Of a DNA stretch of 64,000 bases, positions 25,249 to 33,290 are shown in pieces. Numbering within the stretch: the stretch's first letter is position 1; every line of letters begins with the position of its first letter. Below the pieces are notes generated by a model that had not been told where the DNA came from, did no database searches, and saw only the letters and a program-made list of their open reading frames with translations. The stretch is from Catellatospora citrea (GTDB taxonomy: Bacteria; Actinomycetota; Actinomycetes; Mycobacteriales; Micromonosporaceae): contig NZ_RAPR01000002.1 of assembly GCF_003610235.1 (NCBI RefSeq), forward strand, positions 155,004-219,003, given 5' to 3'. The translations under genes were made by a program, and so were the position numbers.

Positions 25249-26034
25249 GTGAACGGCAACGAGGCGGAGATCGGGTATCCCGGCGTAGGCCGGGTATTGG
25301 TGATCATTCCGACGTACAACGAGTCGGAGAACGTCCGGTTGATCGTCCCCCGGGTGCGCAAAGCCACGCCCGAGGTCGACATTCTGATCGCCGACGACAA
25401 CAGCCCCGACGGCACCGGGGCGATCGCCGACGAGATGGCCGCCGCCGACGACCACGTCAAGGTCCTGCACCGGCCCGGCAAGCAGGGCCTGGGCGCGGCG
25501 TACATCGCGGGCTTCGACTGGGCCCACGAGCACGGCTACGACGCCGTCGTCGAGATGGACGCCGACGGCTCGCACGCCCCGGAGGAGCTGCCCCGGCTGC
25601 TCGACGCGCTGCGCGGCGCCGACGCGGTCATCGGCTCGCGCTGGGTGCGCGGCGGCAAGGTCATCAACTGGCCGGTGCGCAGGCTCATCCTGTCGCGCGG
25701 CGCGAACCTCTACACCCGCATGGTGATGGGCATGGGCGTCAAGGACGCCACCGGCGGCTACCGCGCCTACCGGCTGCCCGTCCTGCGCAAGATCGACGTG
25801 GAGACGGTGACCTCGCGCGGCTACAGTTTCCAGGTCGAGCTGACCTACCGCACCCACCGGCACGGCTTCCGCATCGCCGAGGTGCCGATCACGTTCGCCG
25901 AGCGCGAGCACGGCGTGTCCAAGATGAGCGGCTCCATCATCAAGGAGGCGCTGTGGAAGGTCACGGTGTGGGGTGCGCAGTCCCGCCGCGAGCGCGTGCG
26001 GCGTATGTTCAAGCCGAGTGACCGCTGGCCGTGA
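25249..26034 (+). CDS. ppm1: Polyprenol-monophosphomannose synthase (DPM1-type GT2)
   Basis: 261 residues. GT2 motifs: VLVIIPTYNESENV, ILIADDNSPDGTGAIAD, then the DxD-type VVEMDADGSHAPEELP and VIGSRWVRGG; later TGGYRAYR and SRGYSFQVELTYRTH. It transfers mannose from GDP-mannose to polyprenol phosphate, supplying lipoglycan and protein mannosylation. There is no C-terminal membrane domain, as in soluble DPM1. The GTG at 25249 has GGAGG 5 bp upstream. The adjacency of lnt and this gene mirrors the fused mycobacterial protein. Confidence 0.94.
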   Translation: MNGNEAEIGYPGVGRVLVIIPTYNESENVRLIVPRVRKATPEVDILIADDNSPDGTGAIADEMAAADDHVKVLHRPGKQGLGAAYIAGFDWAHEHGYDAVVEMDADGSHAPEELPRLLDALRGADAVIGSRWVRGGKVINWPVRRLILSRGANLYTRMVMGMGVKDATGGYRAYRLPVLRKIDVETVTSRGYSFQVELTYRTHRHGFRIAEVPITFAEREHGVSKMSGSIIKEALWKVTVWGAQSRRERVRRMFKPSDRWP

Positions 26035-26068
26035 TCCCGTGCCGGCCCGACCGGCTGGAGGTGACCGG

Positions 26069-26584
26069 ATGCGCAAGCTGCGATGGGTGCCGCTGGCCGT
26101 GCTGGGCCTGGGTGTGGTGGAGTTCGCCGTCTTCTGGGGCGTCAGCCGCCTGATCGGCATCGGCGCGACGCTGCTGCTGGCGATCGGCCTGATGCTGCTC
26201 GGGGCGTTCCTGCTGCGCAAGGAGGGGCTGTCGGCCTGGCGGCGGCTGCGGGACGCGCGGCTGGCCGGGCAGGCCCGCGGCGATCAGGCCGTCGACGGCG
26301 TGGTCGGGCTGATCGCGGCCCTGCTGCTGATCATCCCCGGGCTGCTGACCGCGGCCGTCGGGCTGCTGCTGCTGATCCCGCCGGTGCGTCGGCTCGCCCG
26401 GGGGCGGGTGCGCGCCGCGACCGAGAAGCGCATCCCGGCGTCGGCGGCCAACAGCGTCTTCGGGCCCAGGCGGGTCCGGGTCAGCACCCCGCACGACCCG
26501 CACCACCAGCCCCACCCGACCCCGCCGCCGACGGCGGGCCGACCCGGGCCGACCGAGGTCATCGAAGGTGAGATCGTCGACTGA
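26069..26584 (+). CDS. fxsA: FxsA family membrane protein
   Basis: 171 residues with about four hydrophobic helices (LAVLGLGVVEFAVFWGVS, ATLLLAIGLMLLGAFLLR, and VVGLIAALLLIIPGLLTAAV). The block GLIAALLLIIPGLLTAAVGL is the FxsA signature region. FxsA was named for relieving phage T7 exclusion in E. coli; its normal role is unclear. The C-terminal ~60 residues are a His/Pro-rich cytoplasmic tail ending EVIEGEIVD. GGAGGTG precedes the ATG. It is the last gene of the lnt-ppm1-fxsA group. Confidence 0.92.
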   Translation: MRKLRWVPLAVLGLGVVEFAVFWGVSRLIGIGATLLLAIGLMLLGAFLLRKEGLSAWRRLRDARLAGQARGDQAVDGVVGLIAALLLIIPGLLTAAVGLLLLIPPVRRLARGRVRAATEKRIPASAANSVFGPRRVRVSTPHDPHHQPHPTPPPTAGRPGPTEVIEGEIVD

Positions 26585-26590
26585 CAGCAC

Positions 26591-26626
26591 GAAGGCGCCC
26601 GCCCCGCAGTAGGGGTGGGCGCCTTT
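26591..26626. terminator. Bidirectional terminator between fxsA and rbpA
   Basis: GAAGGCGCCCGCCCC pairs with GGGGTGGGCGCCTTT around the loop GCAGTA, with G-T wobbles only. It lies between convergent fxsA (stop 26584) and rbpA (stop 26636) and provides short T/A runs on either side. Confidence 0.85.
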
Positions 26627-26635
26627 CGAGTGTGC

Positions 26636-26974
26636 TCAGCGGCCGCGTCTGGTCCGTACGTCGGCCAGGCGCTCGTTGAGGATGTCGTCGAGCTCGGTCA
26701 TCGACCGGCGCTCCAGCAGCATGTCCCAGTGCGTACGCGGAGGCTTGACCTTCTTCTGCTCCGGCTCGGTGCCGTCGACCAGGCGTGCCACGCTCCCGTC
26801 GAACTTGCATTCCCAGGTCGCGGGCACTTCGGCCTCGACCGCGAACGGCACCTCGAAGCGGTGGCCCTGGGCGCACAGGAACTCGCGCATCTGACGCGGC
26901 GCGAGTTCGGTGTTGCGCTCGGACTCGTAGCTGACGGCCCCCAGGCGGCTTCCCCGCAACATCCGATCGCCCAT
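26636..26974 (-). CDS. rbpA: RNA polymerase-binding protein RbpA
   Basis: 112 residues. It has the actinobacterial RbpA sequence: MLRGSRLGAVSYESERNTE, the RxxxxYxC-like core with the metal-fold CAQGHRFEVPFAVEAEVP and WECKFDGS, and the sigma-binding C-terminal helix RTHWDMLLERRSMTELDDIL. It binds RNA polymerase and group 1/2 sigma factors and stabilises open complexes. GAGGAG lies upstream of the ATG. Its presence by itself places the window in Actinobacteria. Confidence 0.97.
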   Translation of the reverse strand: MGDRMLRGSRLGAVSYESERNTELAPRQMREFLCAQGHRFEVPFAVEAEVPATWECKFDGSVARLVDGTEPEQKKVKPPRTHWDMLLERRSMTELDDILNERLADVRTRRGR

Positions 26975-27158
26975 GTCAGCTCCTCACAGTCGTATTGCTT
27001 CCGGGTGATGCAACGACCTGAGAGCTCCGACGATTCCCCCGGGTGACCCACGCCGCCCGCGCCGCCGATTCCGGAGAGCGCCTCATGTGTGCCCTAGCGG
27101 CGCGATATCGTCCGATTGGACCAGTTTTGCGGGGTACATCACATCCGGGGGTAACGCG

Positions 27159-28649
27159 ATGGCCACCACGGCGGTGCCGGCGTCGGGCAAACCGGTCAAG
27201 ACCTGGCTCGGCCACCCCGGCGGCCTGGTCGTGCTGTTCCTCACCGAGATGTGGGAGCGGTTCAGCTACTACGGCATGCGGGCCATCCTCACCCTGTTCC
27301 TGGCCGCGGAGCTGACCGACGGCGGCTTCGGCATGCAAGACGTCGCCGCCGCGTCGCTGTATTCCATCTACGTCTCGATGGTCTACTTCACCGCCCTGCC
27401 CGGCGGCTGGATCGCCGACCGGATCCTCGGCACCCGCCGCAGCGTGCTGTGGGGCGGCATCATCATCGCGCTGGGCCACTACTCCCTGGCCTTCTCCGCC
27501 AGGTCCATGTTCTACCTCGGCCTCGTGCTCATCGTGCTCGGCACCGGCCTGCTCAAACCCAACATCTCCGCCATGGTCGGCGAGCTCTACGACAAGCACC
27601 CCGAGATGCACGAGTCCCGCCGCGACGCCGGGTTCACGCTGTTCTACCTGGGCATCAACCTGGGCGCGTTCTTCGCCCCGCTGCTGACCGGCATCTTCGC
27701 CGCCCGCAACGACTGGCACGTGGCGTTCGGCATCGCGGCCGTTGGCATGACCATCGCCGTGATCCAGTACCTGGTGGGCTACCGGCGGCTGGAGGGCGTC
27801 GGCCTCAAGGCGCACAAGCCGCTGCAGACCCACGAACGCAACAAGATCCTGAAGATCTCGGCGATCGTGGTGGCCGTCGTGGTGGTGCTGCTGGCGATCG
27901 ACGTCGCGGCGGGCACCTTCAACGCCGACCACGTCAAGAACGCGCTCACGATCCTGGCGCTGGTCGTGCCCGCCCTGTACTTCGTCATGATGTTCCGCGA
28001 CCGGACCCTGACCCACCAGGAACGCTCCCGGGTCAGCGCCTATGTGTGGATCTTCATCGGGGCCGCGCTGTTCTGGATGATCTACGACCAGGCGGGCAGC
28101 CTGGTCAACCTGTTCACCGACGAGAAGGTCGACCGGCAGGTCGGCAGCTTCGAGATCCCGACGGCCTGGTTCCAGTCCGTCAACCCGGTGCTCATCCTGC
28201 TGCTCGCGCCCGTGTTCGCGTGGATGTGGACCAGACTGGACCGCCGGCAGCCCGGCACGCCGGTCAAGTTCTCCCTGGCTCTGCTCGGCATCGGCCTGTC
28301 GTTCCTGGTGATGGGCACCGCCGGGGCGATGGCCGCACGCGGGCTGATCTCGCCGTGGTGGATCGTGCTGGTGTATCTCATCCAGACCTGCGCCGAGCTG
28401 CTGCTGTCGCCGGTCGGCCTGTCCGTCACCACCAAACTCGCCCCGCTGCGCTACGCCAGCCAGGTGATGGGCCTGTGGTTCCTGGCCACCGCCGCCGGAA
28501 ACGCGCTCAACACGTGGGTCACCCCACTGAACGCCAAACTGTCCGACGCCGCGTACTACGGCCTGCTGGGCGCGCTGGCGGTCATCGTCGGCGTCTGCTT
28601 CTGGTTCGGCGCCCGCCGGATCGGCGAACTGATGTCCGGCGTGCACTGA
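27159..28649 (+). CDS. POT/PTR-family proton-dependent oligopeptide transporter
   Basis: 496 residues with about 14 helices. The ExxER proton-coupling motif is in FLTEMWERFSYYGMRAIL, and PTR signature regions include GGWIADRILGTRRSVLWGG and FTLFYLGINLGAFFAPLL. It takes up di- and tripeptides with protons. The ATG at 27159 is followed by a short hydrophilic lead as in the family; a longer frame start at 27087 adds residues not conserved. A hypothetical gene follows 12 bp downstream. The 184-bp spacer to rbpA holds both promoters. Confidence 0.95.
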   Translation: MATTAVPASGKPVKTWLGHPGGLVVLFLTEMWERFSYYGMRAILTLFLAAELTDGGFGMQDVAAASLYSIYVSMVYFTALPGGWIADRILGTRRSVLWGGIIIALGHYSLAFSARSMFYLGLVLIVLGTGLLKPNISAMVGELYDKHPEMHESRRDAGFTLFYLGINLGAFFAPLLTGIFAARNDWHVAFGIAAVGMTIAVIQYLVGYRRLEGVGLKAHKPLQTHERNKILKISAIVVAVVVVLLAIDVAAGTFNADHVKNALTILALVVPALYFVMMFRDRTLTHQERSRVSAYVWIFIGAALFWMIYDQAGSLVNLFTDEKVDRQVGSFEIPTAWFQSVNPVLILLLAPVFAWMWTRLDRRQPGTPVKFSLALLGIGLSFLVMGTAGAMAARGLISPWWIVLVYLIQTCAELLLSPVGLSVTTKLAPLRYASQVMGLWFLATAAGNALNTWVTPLNAKLSDAAYYGLLGALAVIVGVCFWFGARRIGELMSGVH

Positions 28650-28661
28650 GAGGCGACACCG

Positions 28662-29621
28662 ATGACCACCACCACTGCCGCGACGATCACCGTCGAACAG
28701 CTGCGCGACGAGGTGACGGCGCTGGCCCGGCGCTGCCTGTGCGACCCGGTGACCGAGCTGTTCGGGCCGCTGCTGGAGACCCAGGAACGCGTCTTCAGCC
28801 GGCTGGAGAACGACCCGGTCCCCGAGCACCTGCACGAGCTGTACCTGCTGGCCGGGTTCGTGTCCGGGATGCTGGCCAAGGCCCACCACGACCTCGACCG
28901 CGAGCACCAGGCGATGTCGCTGGCCCGGATGGCGTACGTGTGCGCCGACAACGCCGGCCACGCCGGGCTGCGGGCGTGGAGCCGCGGCCTGCAGAGCCTG
29001 CTGGCGTACTCCGGGGGACGGCCTCAGGAGGCGGCCGCGTTCGCCGACTGCGGCGCGCGCATCGCCGTCGAGCAGACCGGGTCGGTGGCCTCGTGGCTGG
29101 CTTGTGGCCTGGCTCGCGCGCTGGCCCGGCTCGGCGCGGCCGAACCCGCCCGGCTCGCCCTGGCCCGCGCGGAGGACCTGCGCGAGCACCACGTCCACGA
29201 CGACCTCGACGCGCTCGGCGGGATCTTCCTGTTCACCCCGGCCCGCCAGCACCACTACGCCGCCGACACGTACGCCTGCCTGCCCGAGCAGGCCGACCGG
29301 GCGGTCCACGAGGCCACCCGGTCCATCGCCCTGTACGCCGCCGCACCGCCCGAGCAGCGCTCCTTCGGCGACGAGGCGGGCGCCCGCTGCGTGCTGGCGC
29401 TGATCCGGGTGCGCGCCGGGGACGCCGCCGCGGCCCGCGACGCGCTCGGCCCGGTGCTGAGCCTGGACCTGCCCCGGCGCACCGCCGAGGTGATGGCCGG
29501 GATGGCCCGGGTCGGCGACGCGCTGCGCCACCCTCGCTTCGTCGACGTGCCCGAAGCCCGCGACCTGCGGGAGCAGATCGAATGGTTCGCCCAGCGCCCC
29601 GCCTCCGCACTGTCCAGCTGA
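28662..29621 (+). CDS. Hypothetical all-helical (TPR-like) protein downstream of the peptide transporter
   Basis: 319 residues, helical throughout, with repeated Ala/Leu/Arg helical hairpins (LARMAYVCADNAGHAGLRAW; ARALARLGAAEPARLALARA; CVLALIRVRAGDAAAARDAL). This resembles the C-terminal tetratricopeptide-like domain of actinobacterial XRE regulators, but no DNA-binding domain precedes it. Its start 12 bp after the transporter stop suggests co-transcription. I recognise no enzyme motif; a protein-protein scaffold is the only inference. Confidence 0.75.
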   Translation: MTTTTAATITVEQLRDEVTALARRCLCDPVTELFGPLLETQERVFSRLENDPVPEHLHELYLLAGFVSGMLAKAHHDLDREHQAMSLARMAYVCADNAGHAGLRAWSRGLQSLLAYSGGRPQEAAAFADCGARIAVEQTGSVASWLACGLARALARLGAAEPARLALARAEDLREHHVHDDLDALGGIFLFTPARQHHYAADTYACLPEQADRAVHEATRSIALYAAAPPEQRSFGDEAGARCVLALIRVRAGDAAAARDALGPVLSLDLPRRTAEVMAGMARVGDALRHPRFVDVPEARDLREQIEWFAQRPASALSS

Positions 29622-29628
29622 CCTCGGG

Positions 29629-30057
29629 TCAGGACTCCAGCATCGCGTCGGCCAGGCGCAGCAGCTCGGCGGTGGAGGCGGCCCCGCCGAGCAGCATGAG
29701 GCGCAGCCGGGCCCGCTGCTCGTCGTAGACGCTCTGCACGCGCAACGGGCCGTCGTCGTCACGGTGCCCGCCGGCCGCGGCGGTGAGCAGGGTCGCCAGC
29801 CGGTCGGCGTCCGCACGGGAGATCGCGTCGACGGACACCACCGCGGACACCTCGACGTGGCGGCTGCGGCGTGCCTGCTCGCGCGGGGGCGCGGGCACCG
29901 CGCCGCCGGTCAGTGCGGCCAGGTCGTCGGCGCTGATCCGGTACTGCTTGCCGATCCGCACCGCCTTGAGCCGGCCCTCGCGCACGTAGTTGCGCACCGT
30001 CTTGACGTGCAGGCCGAGACGTTCGGCGACCTGCTCGACCGAGTACAGCTCCGACAT
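29629..30057 (-). CDS. Small helix-turn-helix (excisionase/MerR-like) DNA-binding protein
   Basis: 142 residues. The N-terminal ~55 form an excisionase-type winged helix (YSVEQVAERLGLHVKTVRNY, VREGRLKAVRIGKQYRISAD). The rest is a small alpha/beta domain without recognised motif. Such proteins read DNA as single-gene regulators in actinobacteria. ATG 30057 was chosen because the domain starts there; the upstream 88 codons of the frame are Arg/Pro-rich and unlikely. It is convergent with the preceding gene, 7 bp apart. Confidence 0.85.
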   Translation of the reverse strand: MSELYSVEQVAERLGLHVKTVRNYVREGRLKAVRIGKQYRISADDLAALTGGAVPAPPREQARRSRHVEVSAVVSVDAISRADADRLATLLTAAAGGHRDDDGPLRVQSVYDEQRARLRLMLLGGAASTAELLRLADAMLES

Positions 30058-30119
30058 CGGCTCTCCATGGTGGGTGTGGGCCCGCCCGGCGACGGGCAGG
30101 CTACGGCGGGGTCGAACGC

Positions 30120-30803
30120 TCAAACCGAGCGGGCGAGGCGCAAGCCGAGGTCGTCGATGTGGAACGCAGGATGGCTGCGCCGGCGGCACGACGCCCGCAG
30201 CGCGCGCGGCAGGTCCTGCCAGCCGCCGCCGCGGAAGACGCGGTACGGGCCGTAGACGCGCGGGTCGTAGACGTCCCAGCACCACTCCCACACGTTGCCG
30301 ATCATGTCGTGCAGGCCCCACGCGTTCGAGGCCCTGGTCGCGACGTCACGGGCCGCGCCGCCGGAGTTGGCCCGGTGCCAGGCGGTCGCGTCGAGGTCGC
30401 CGTACCGTTCGCCGGTCGTCCCGGCGCGGCAGGCGTACTCCCACTCGGCCTCGGTCGGCAGCCGGTAGCCGCCGGCGCTCGGGTCGCAGGTCACGTCGTG
30501 GCCGTCGGGGTCGTCGCCGAGGGTGTAGCACGGCGCGCGGCCGGTCGCCGCCGACAGCTCGTTGCAGAACCGGACCGCGTCCAGCCACGACACGTCGGTC
30601 ACCGGCACCCGCGGCGACGCGGCGGCCCGGCCGCGCGGCGCCTCGTGCAGCTCGCGTGTCACCGGATGCGCCGCCAGCAGGAACGGCTCGACGTCGACGC
30701 GCCAGGTCCGTCCGGTGCCCTCGTCGCGCAGGTCGATGTGCCCGGCCGGGATTTCGATCATGTCGCCGACAAGGGTCGACAGCGACGTTGTTTCCCGTAA
30801 CAT
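30120..30803 (-). CDS. SUMF1/formylglycine-generating-enzyme family domain protein, likely without canonical catalytic pair
   Basis: 227 residues, shorter than true FGE. Clear family motifs: MIEIPAGHI, HPVTRELH, VPVTDVSWLDAVRFCNELSA, YRLPTEAEWEYACRAGTTGE, GLHDMIGNVWEWCWDVYD and VFRGGGW. The C-terminus reads ASCRRRSHPAFHIDDLGLRL: one cysteine is present, but the usual final GFRC cysteine is replaced by GLRL. So classical oxygen-dependent formylglycine formation is doubtful, and a non-FGE oxygenase-like or binding role is possible. No sulfatase lies nearby. It precedes the HTH gene by 62 bp on the same strand. Confidence 0.85.
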   Translation of the reverse strand: MLRETTSLSTLVGDMIEIPAGHIDLRDEGTGRTWRVDVEPFLLAAHPVTRELHEAPRGRAAASPRVPVTDVSWLDAVRFCNELSAATGRAPCYTLGDDPDGHDVTCDPSAGGYRLPTEAEWEYACRAGTTGERYGDLDATAWHRANSGGAARDVATRASNAWGLHDMIGNVWEWCWDVYDPRVYGPYRVFRGGGWQDLPRALRASCRRRSHPAFHIDDLGLRLARSV

Positions 30804-30873
30804 TCCGCTTCCTTCCCTGATCGGCGGTCGAGTTGCAGGTTAGCACTCCCTATCACGGTGCACCAAGGCGGTT

Positions 30874-32136
30874 TTAGGGAAGCTTGGGGAACCTTGTCGC
30901 CATCCGGATGACCGTGGCGTGTGCCCTGGCCGCGATCTCGGCGTCCGTGCGGGCGGGGGAGTGCAGCGAGGTCGCGGCGTCGCCGGCGGCCAGCAGCGCG
31001 AGCACCGGCTGCCCGAGGCCGTTGGTCAGGTCCGCCCACTCGCACCAGGTGTCGGCGCCCTCGCCCCACCACAGGCAGCCGCCGGGGGAGACCGGCCAGA
31101 ACCGCTCCGGATAGCGCAGCAGCACCTTCTCCGCCCGGCCGGTGCCGATCCGGGCCAGCGCCGCCCGGTGCCCGTCCGGCAGGTCCACGGCCAGCTCCGG
31201 CAGCACGGCCAGGGGCACCGCGAGCACCACCCGGTCGGCGCGCAGCGTCCCCCAGGAACCGGTCAGGCTCACGCCGTCCAGGCCGGGCCGGACCTGCGCC
31301 ACCGGCCGGTCGAGGGCGACCTGCAGCCCGTCCGCCAGGCACGCGACGACCGTGCCGAGGCCGCCCGGCAGCCAGCGGTCGCCCTCGCCGATGCCGGGCT
31401 CGCCGAACGCGCCCCGGGCCGAGGCCAGCCCGAAGTCCAGCCCGGACTCCGGGGTCACCCCGGCCGCGACGGCGTACGCCAGGATGGGCCGGGACGGGGC
31501 GTCCCGCCCGGCGGCGTGGGCGGCGATCACCTCGGCGACGGGCCGGTCGGCCGCGGCGGTCAGCTCGTGCGCGGTACGGGCCAGCGCGTCGAGCGCCGCC
31601 CGCACACCCTGCACCCGGCCGTCGGCCGACAGCGTCAGCGGGTCCGTGAAGTCGGTCGGGACGGCGGGCAGCCCGCACGCGCGGGCCAGCGCGGCGAGGC
31701 TGTTGTCCGGATACTGCTGCAGCCAGGCCGCGCCCAGGTCGGCGGTGACGCCGCCCAGGTCGACCGAGTGCACCCGCCCGCCGAGGCGGCCCCGCGCCTC
31801 GAGGACCCGCACCCGGCGGCCGTGGCGGTGCAGCTCCCGAGCGGCGGCCAAGCCGGCCACGCCCGCGCCGACGACCGCGATCCGCTCGCCGGGCCGGCCC
31901 GCGGCCAGCAGGTGCCCGGCCGCGGTCAGGCCGGACTCGTACGCGCCGTGCACCATCGCCGGGCGGGTCGGGTGCACGCCCTCGCCGGCCAGCACCAGGC
32001 GGTCCGACACCGGCTCGGCCAGCCGGGCCCGGTCGGCGCCCGTGCCGCCGACGAGCAGGCCCGTCCACGCGCCACGCGACCAGGGGTCGGCGCACCACCG
32101 CGACACCGCCCACGCGACCGGCTGCGGATGGCCCAT
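30874..32136 (-). CDS. Flavin amine oxidase-like protein with circularly permuted domain order
   Basis: 420 residues. Residues ~5-78 (PVAWAVSRWCADPWSRGAW, LVLAGEGVHPTRPAMVHGAY, ESGLTAAGHLL) are what normally ends a monoamine-oxidase-type flavoprotein: the W..DPW segment, AGE, and HGA..SG that close the FAD site. Only then comes the usual N-terminal FAD motif IAVVGAGVAGLAAARELHRH (~86-105) and VLEARGRLGGRVH. The protein ends at TDAEIAARAHATVIRMATRF, the point where the C-terminal segment would normally begin. So the two ends appear swapped at one clean joint. The ATG lies 1 bp after the upstream stop, so the start is credible. Substrate unknown (amine or amino-acid oxidation expected). Confidence 0.85.
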   Translation of the reverse strand: MGHPQPVAWAVSRWCADPWSRGAWTGLLVGGTGADRARLAEPVSDRLVLAGEGVHPTRPAMVHGAYESGLTAAGHLLAAGRPGERIAVVGAGVAGLAAARELHRHGRRVRVLEARGRLGGRVHSVDLGGVTADLGAAWLQQYPDNSLAALARACGLPAVPTDFTDPLTLSADGRVQGVRAALDALARTAHELTAAADRPVAEVIAAHAAGRDAPSRPILAYAVAAGVTPESGLDFGLASARGAFGEPGIGEGDRWLPGGLGTVVACLADGLQVALDRPVAQVRPGLDGVSLTGSWGTLRADRVVLAVPLAVLPELAVDLPDGHRAALARIGTGRAEKVLLRYPERFWPVSPGGCLWWGEGADTWCEWADLTNGLGQPVLALLAAGDAATSLHSPARTDAEIAARAHATVIRMATRFPKLP

Positions 32137-32137
32137 C

Positions 32138-33235
32138 TCAGCCCAGCGTCAGCCAGGTGATGCCCAGTTCTCGCAACCGGGCGTGCTCGGCGTCGGACAG
32201 GACCACCCGGCCGGTGGCGCGGCGCAGCAGCCCGGCCCGGTCCACGTCGAGCTCCCGGGCCGCGCGGGGCGCGGACAGCCCGAACAGCAGGCCCTCGACG
32301 ACCCCGGCGGCCTGCGGGGTGAGCCACGGCGCGACGCCGAGGGCGTCGGCCAGGTCCAGGCCGTGCACGGCCAGCTCGACGACCCGGGTGACCTGGAAGT
32401 CGGTGAGCCGCATCGGGTCGCCGTGGCGGGTGGTGACCAGCCGCGACCCCGGCGTGCCGGCGGTCCGTGCCACCACCTGCGCGGCCTGCTCCTCGAACCA
32501 GTCGATCAGCTCCGCCGGAGTGCGCCGCTCGGCGAAGTCCTGCGCGGAGTCGACCCGTTCGCGGTCGGCCGGCGGGCTGAAACGCTCGTCGGGGGAGTAG
32601 TAGCGCGCCGTGTCGACCGGCGGGCCCGGCGGCCGCGGCGCGTCGAGCATGGCCAGGGTGCGCGACAGCGCGATCGCGGCATGGGCGAACTCGCCGCGCA
32701 CCGTCCACGGCGGGCAGCAGGTGGGCCGGTCCAGGTCCGCGGGCGGGGCGGCGCGCAGCGCCGCGATCAGTGCCGCCGACTCCGCGGCGGCCGCGGCCTC
32801 GACGGTGGTCGCGTCCGGGATCAGCGACGCCACCCGGAACCGCTCGGCGACCGCGACCGTGTCGTCGTCCACGGTGAAGTCCGGCCGGCCCAGGTAGCCG
32901 CGCATCTCGTCGGAGTGCCAGAAGCTCTCGTGCCCGGCCCGCCAGTCGGCGACCGAGGCGTAGCCCTCGCCTTCGTCGATCGCGTGCGCGAGGTCGATCT
33001 CGTCGAGCGGCACCAGCCGCACCTCGGTGACTTCGAGGATCGCCACCGGCTGCCCGTCGGAGTCGATCAGCGTCGACCGCTGGCCAGGTGAGGGCAACGG
33101 CTCGCTGTCGTGCTCGTACCCGAGCAGCAGCCCCGTCGAGGAGGTCTTGCTCCCGTCCAGCACCGCGGCCACCAGCTTGTCCCGCAACGGCCCCGGGAAC
33201 CCCAGTTCGTAATCGCTCAGCGAGTCGTAGACCAC
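32138..33235 (-). CDS. Fusion of ASCH domain and mycothiol-dependent maleylpyruvate isomerase-like domain
   Basis: 365 residues. Residues 1-~135 are an ASCH domain: LRDKLVAAVLDGSKTSSTGL, LPSPGQRSTLIDSDGQPVAI, and a DLAHAIDEGEGYASVADWR with SFWHSDE. This is a fold used in RNA binding or nucleoside processing. Residues ~143-365 are a DinB-like helical bundle of the MDMPI type (CCPPWTVRGEFAHAAIALSR; TDFQVTRVVELAVHGLDLAD). Mycothiol-dependent activity is expected for the second half in an actinobacterium, but the substrate is unknown. GTG start. Its stop is followed after 1 bp by the amine-oxidase ATG. Confidence 0.85.
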   Translation of the reverse strand: MVYDSLSDYELGFPGPLRDKLVAAVLDGSKTSSTGLLLGYEHDSEPLPSPGQRSTLIDSDGQPVAILEVTEVRLVPLDEIDLAHAIDEGEGYASVADWRAGHESFWHSDEMRGYLGRPDFTVDDDTVAVAERFRVASLIPDATTVEAAAAAESAALIAALRAAPPADLDRPTCCPPWTVRGEFAHAAIALSRTLAMLDAPRPPGPPVDTARYYSPDERFSPPADRERVDSAQDFAERRTPAELIDWFEEQAAQVVARTAGTPGSRLVTTRHGDPMRLTDFQVTRVVELAVHGLDLADALGVAPWLTPQAAGVVEGLLFGLSAPRAARELDVDRAGLLRRATGRVVLSDAEHARLRELGITWLTLG

Positions 33236-33290
33236 GTCGCCAGCCTAGATCCGGCGTCGAGCCGGTTTCCCGGCGATCCGGGCCGCCGGG

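Noticed and set aside
26976..29816. 946-codon minus-strand open frame opposite the POT transporter and the next gene
   Set aside because: Very GC-rich shadow frame with low-complexity Gly/Arg/Gln/Asp/His composition and no domain; the plus-strand genes have clear motifs.
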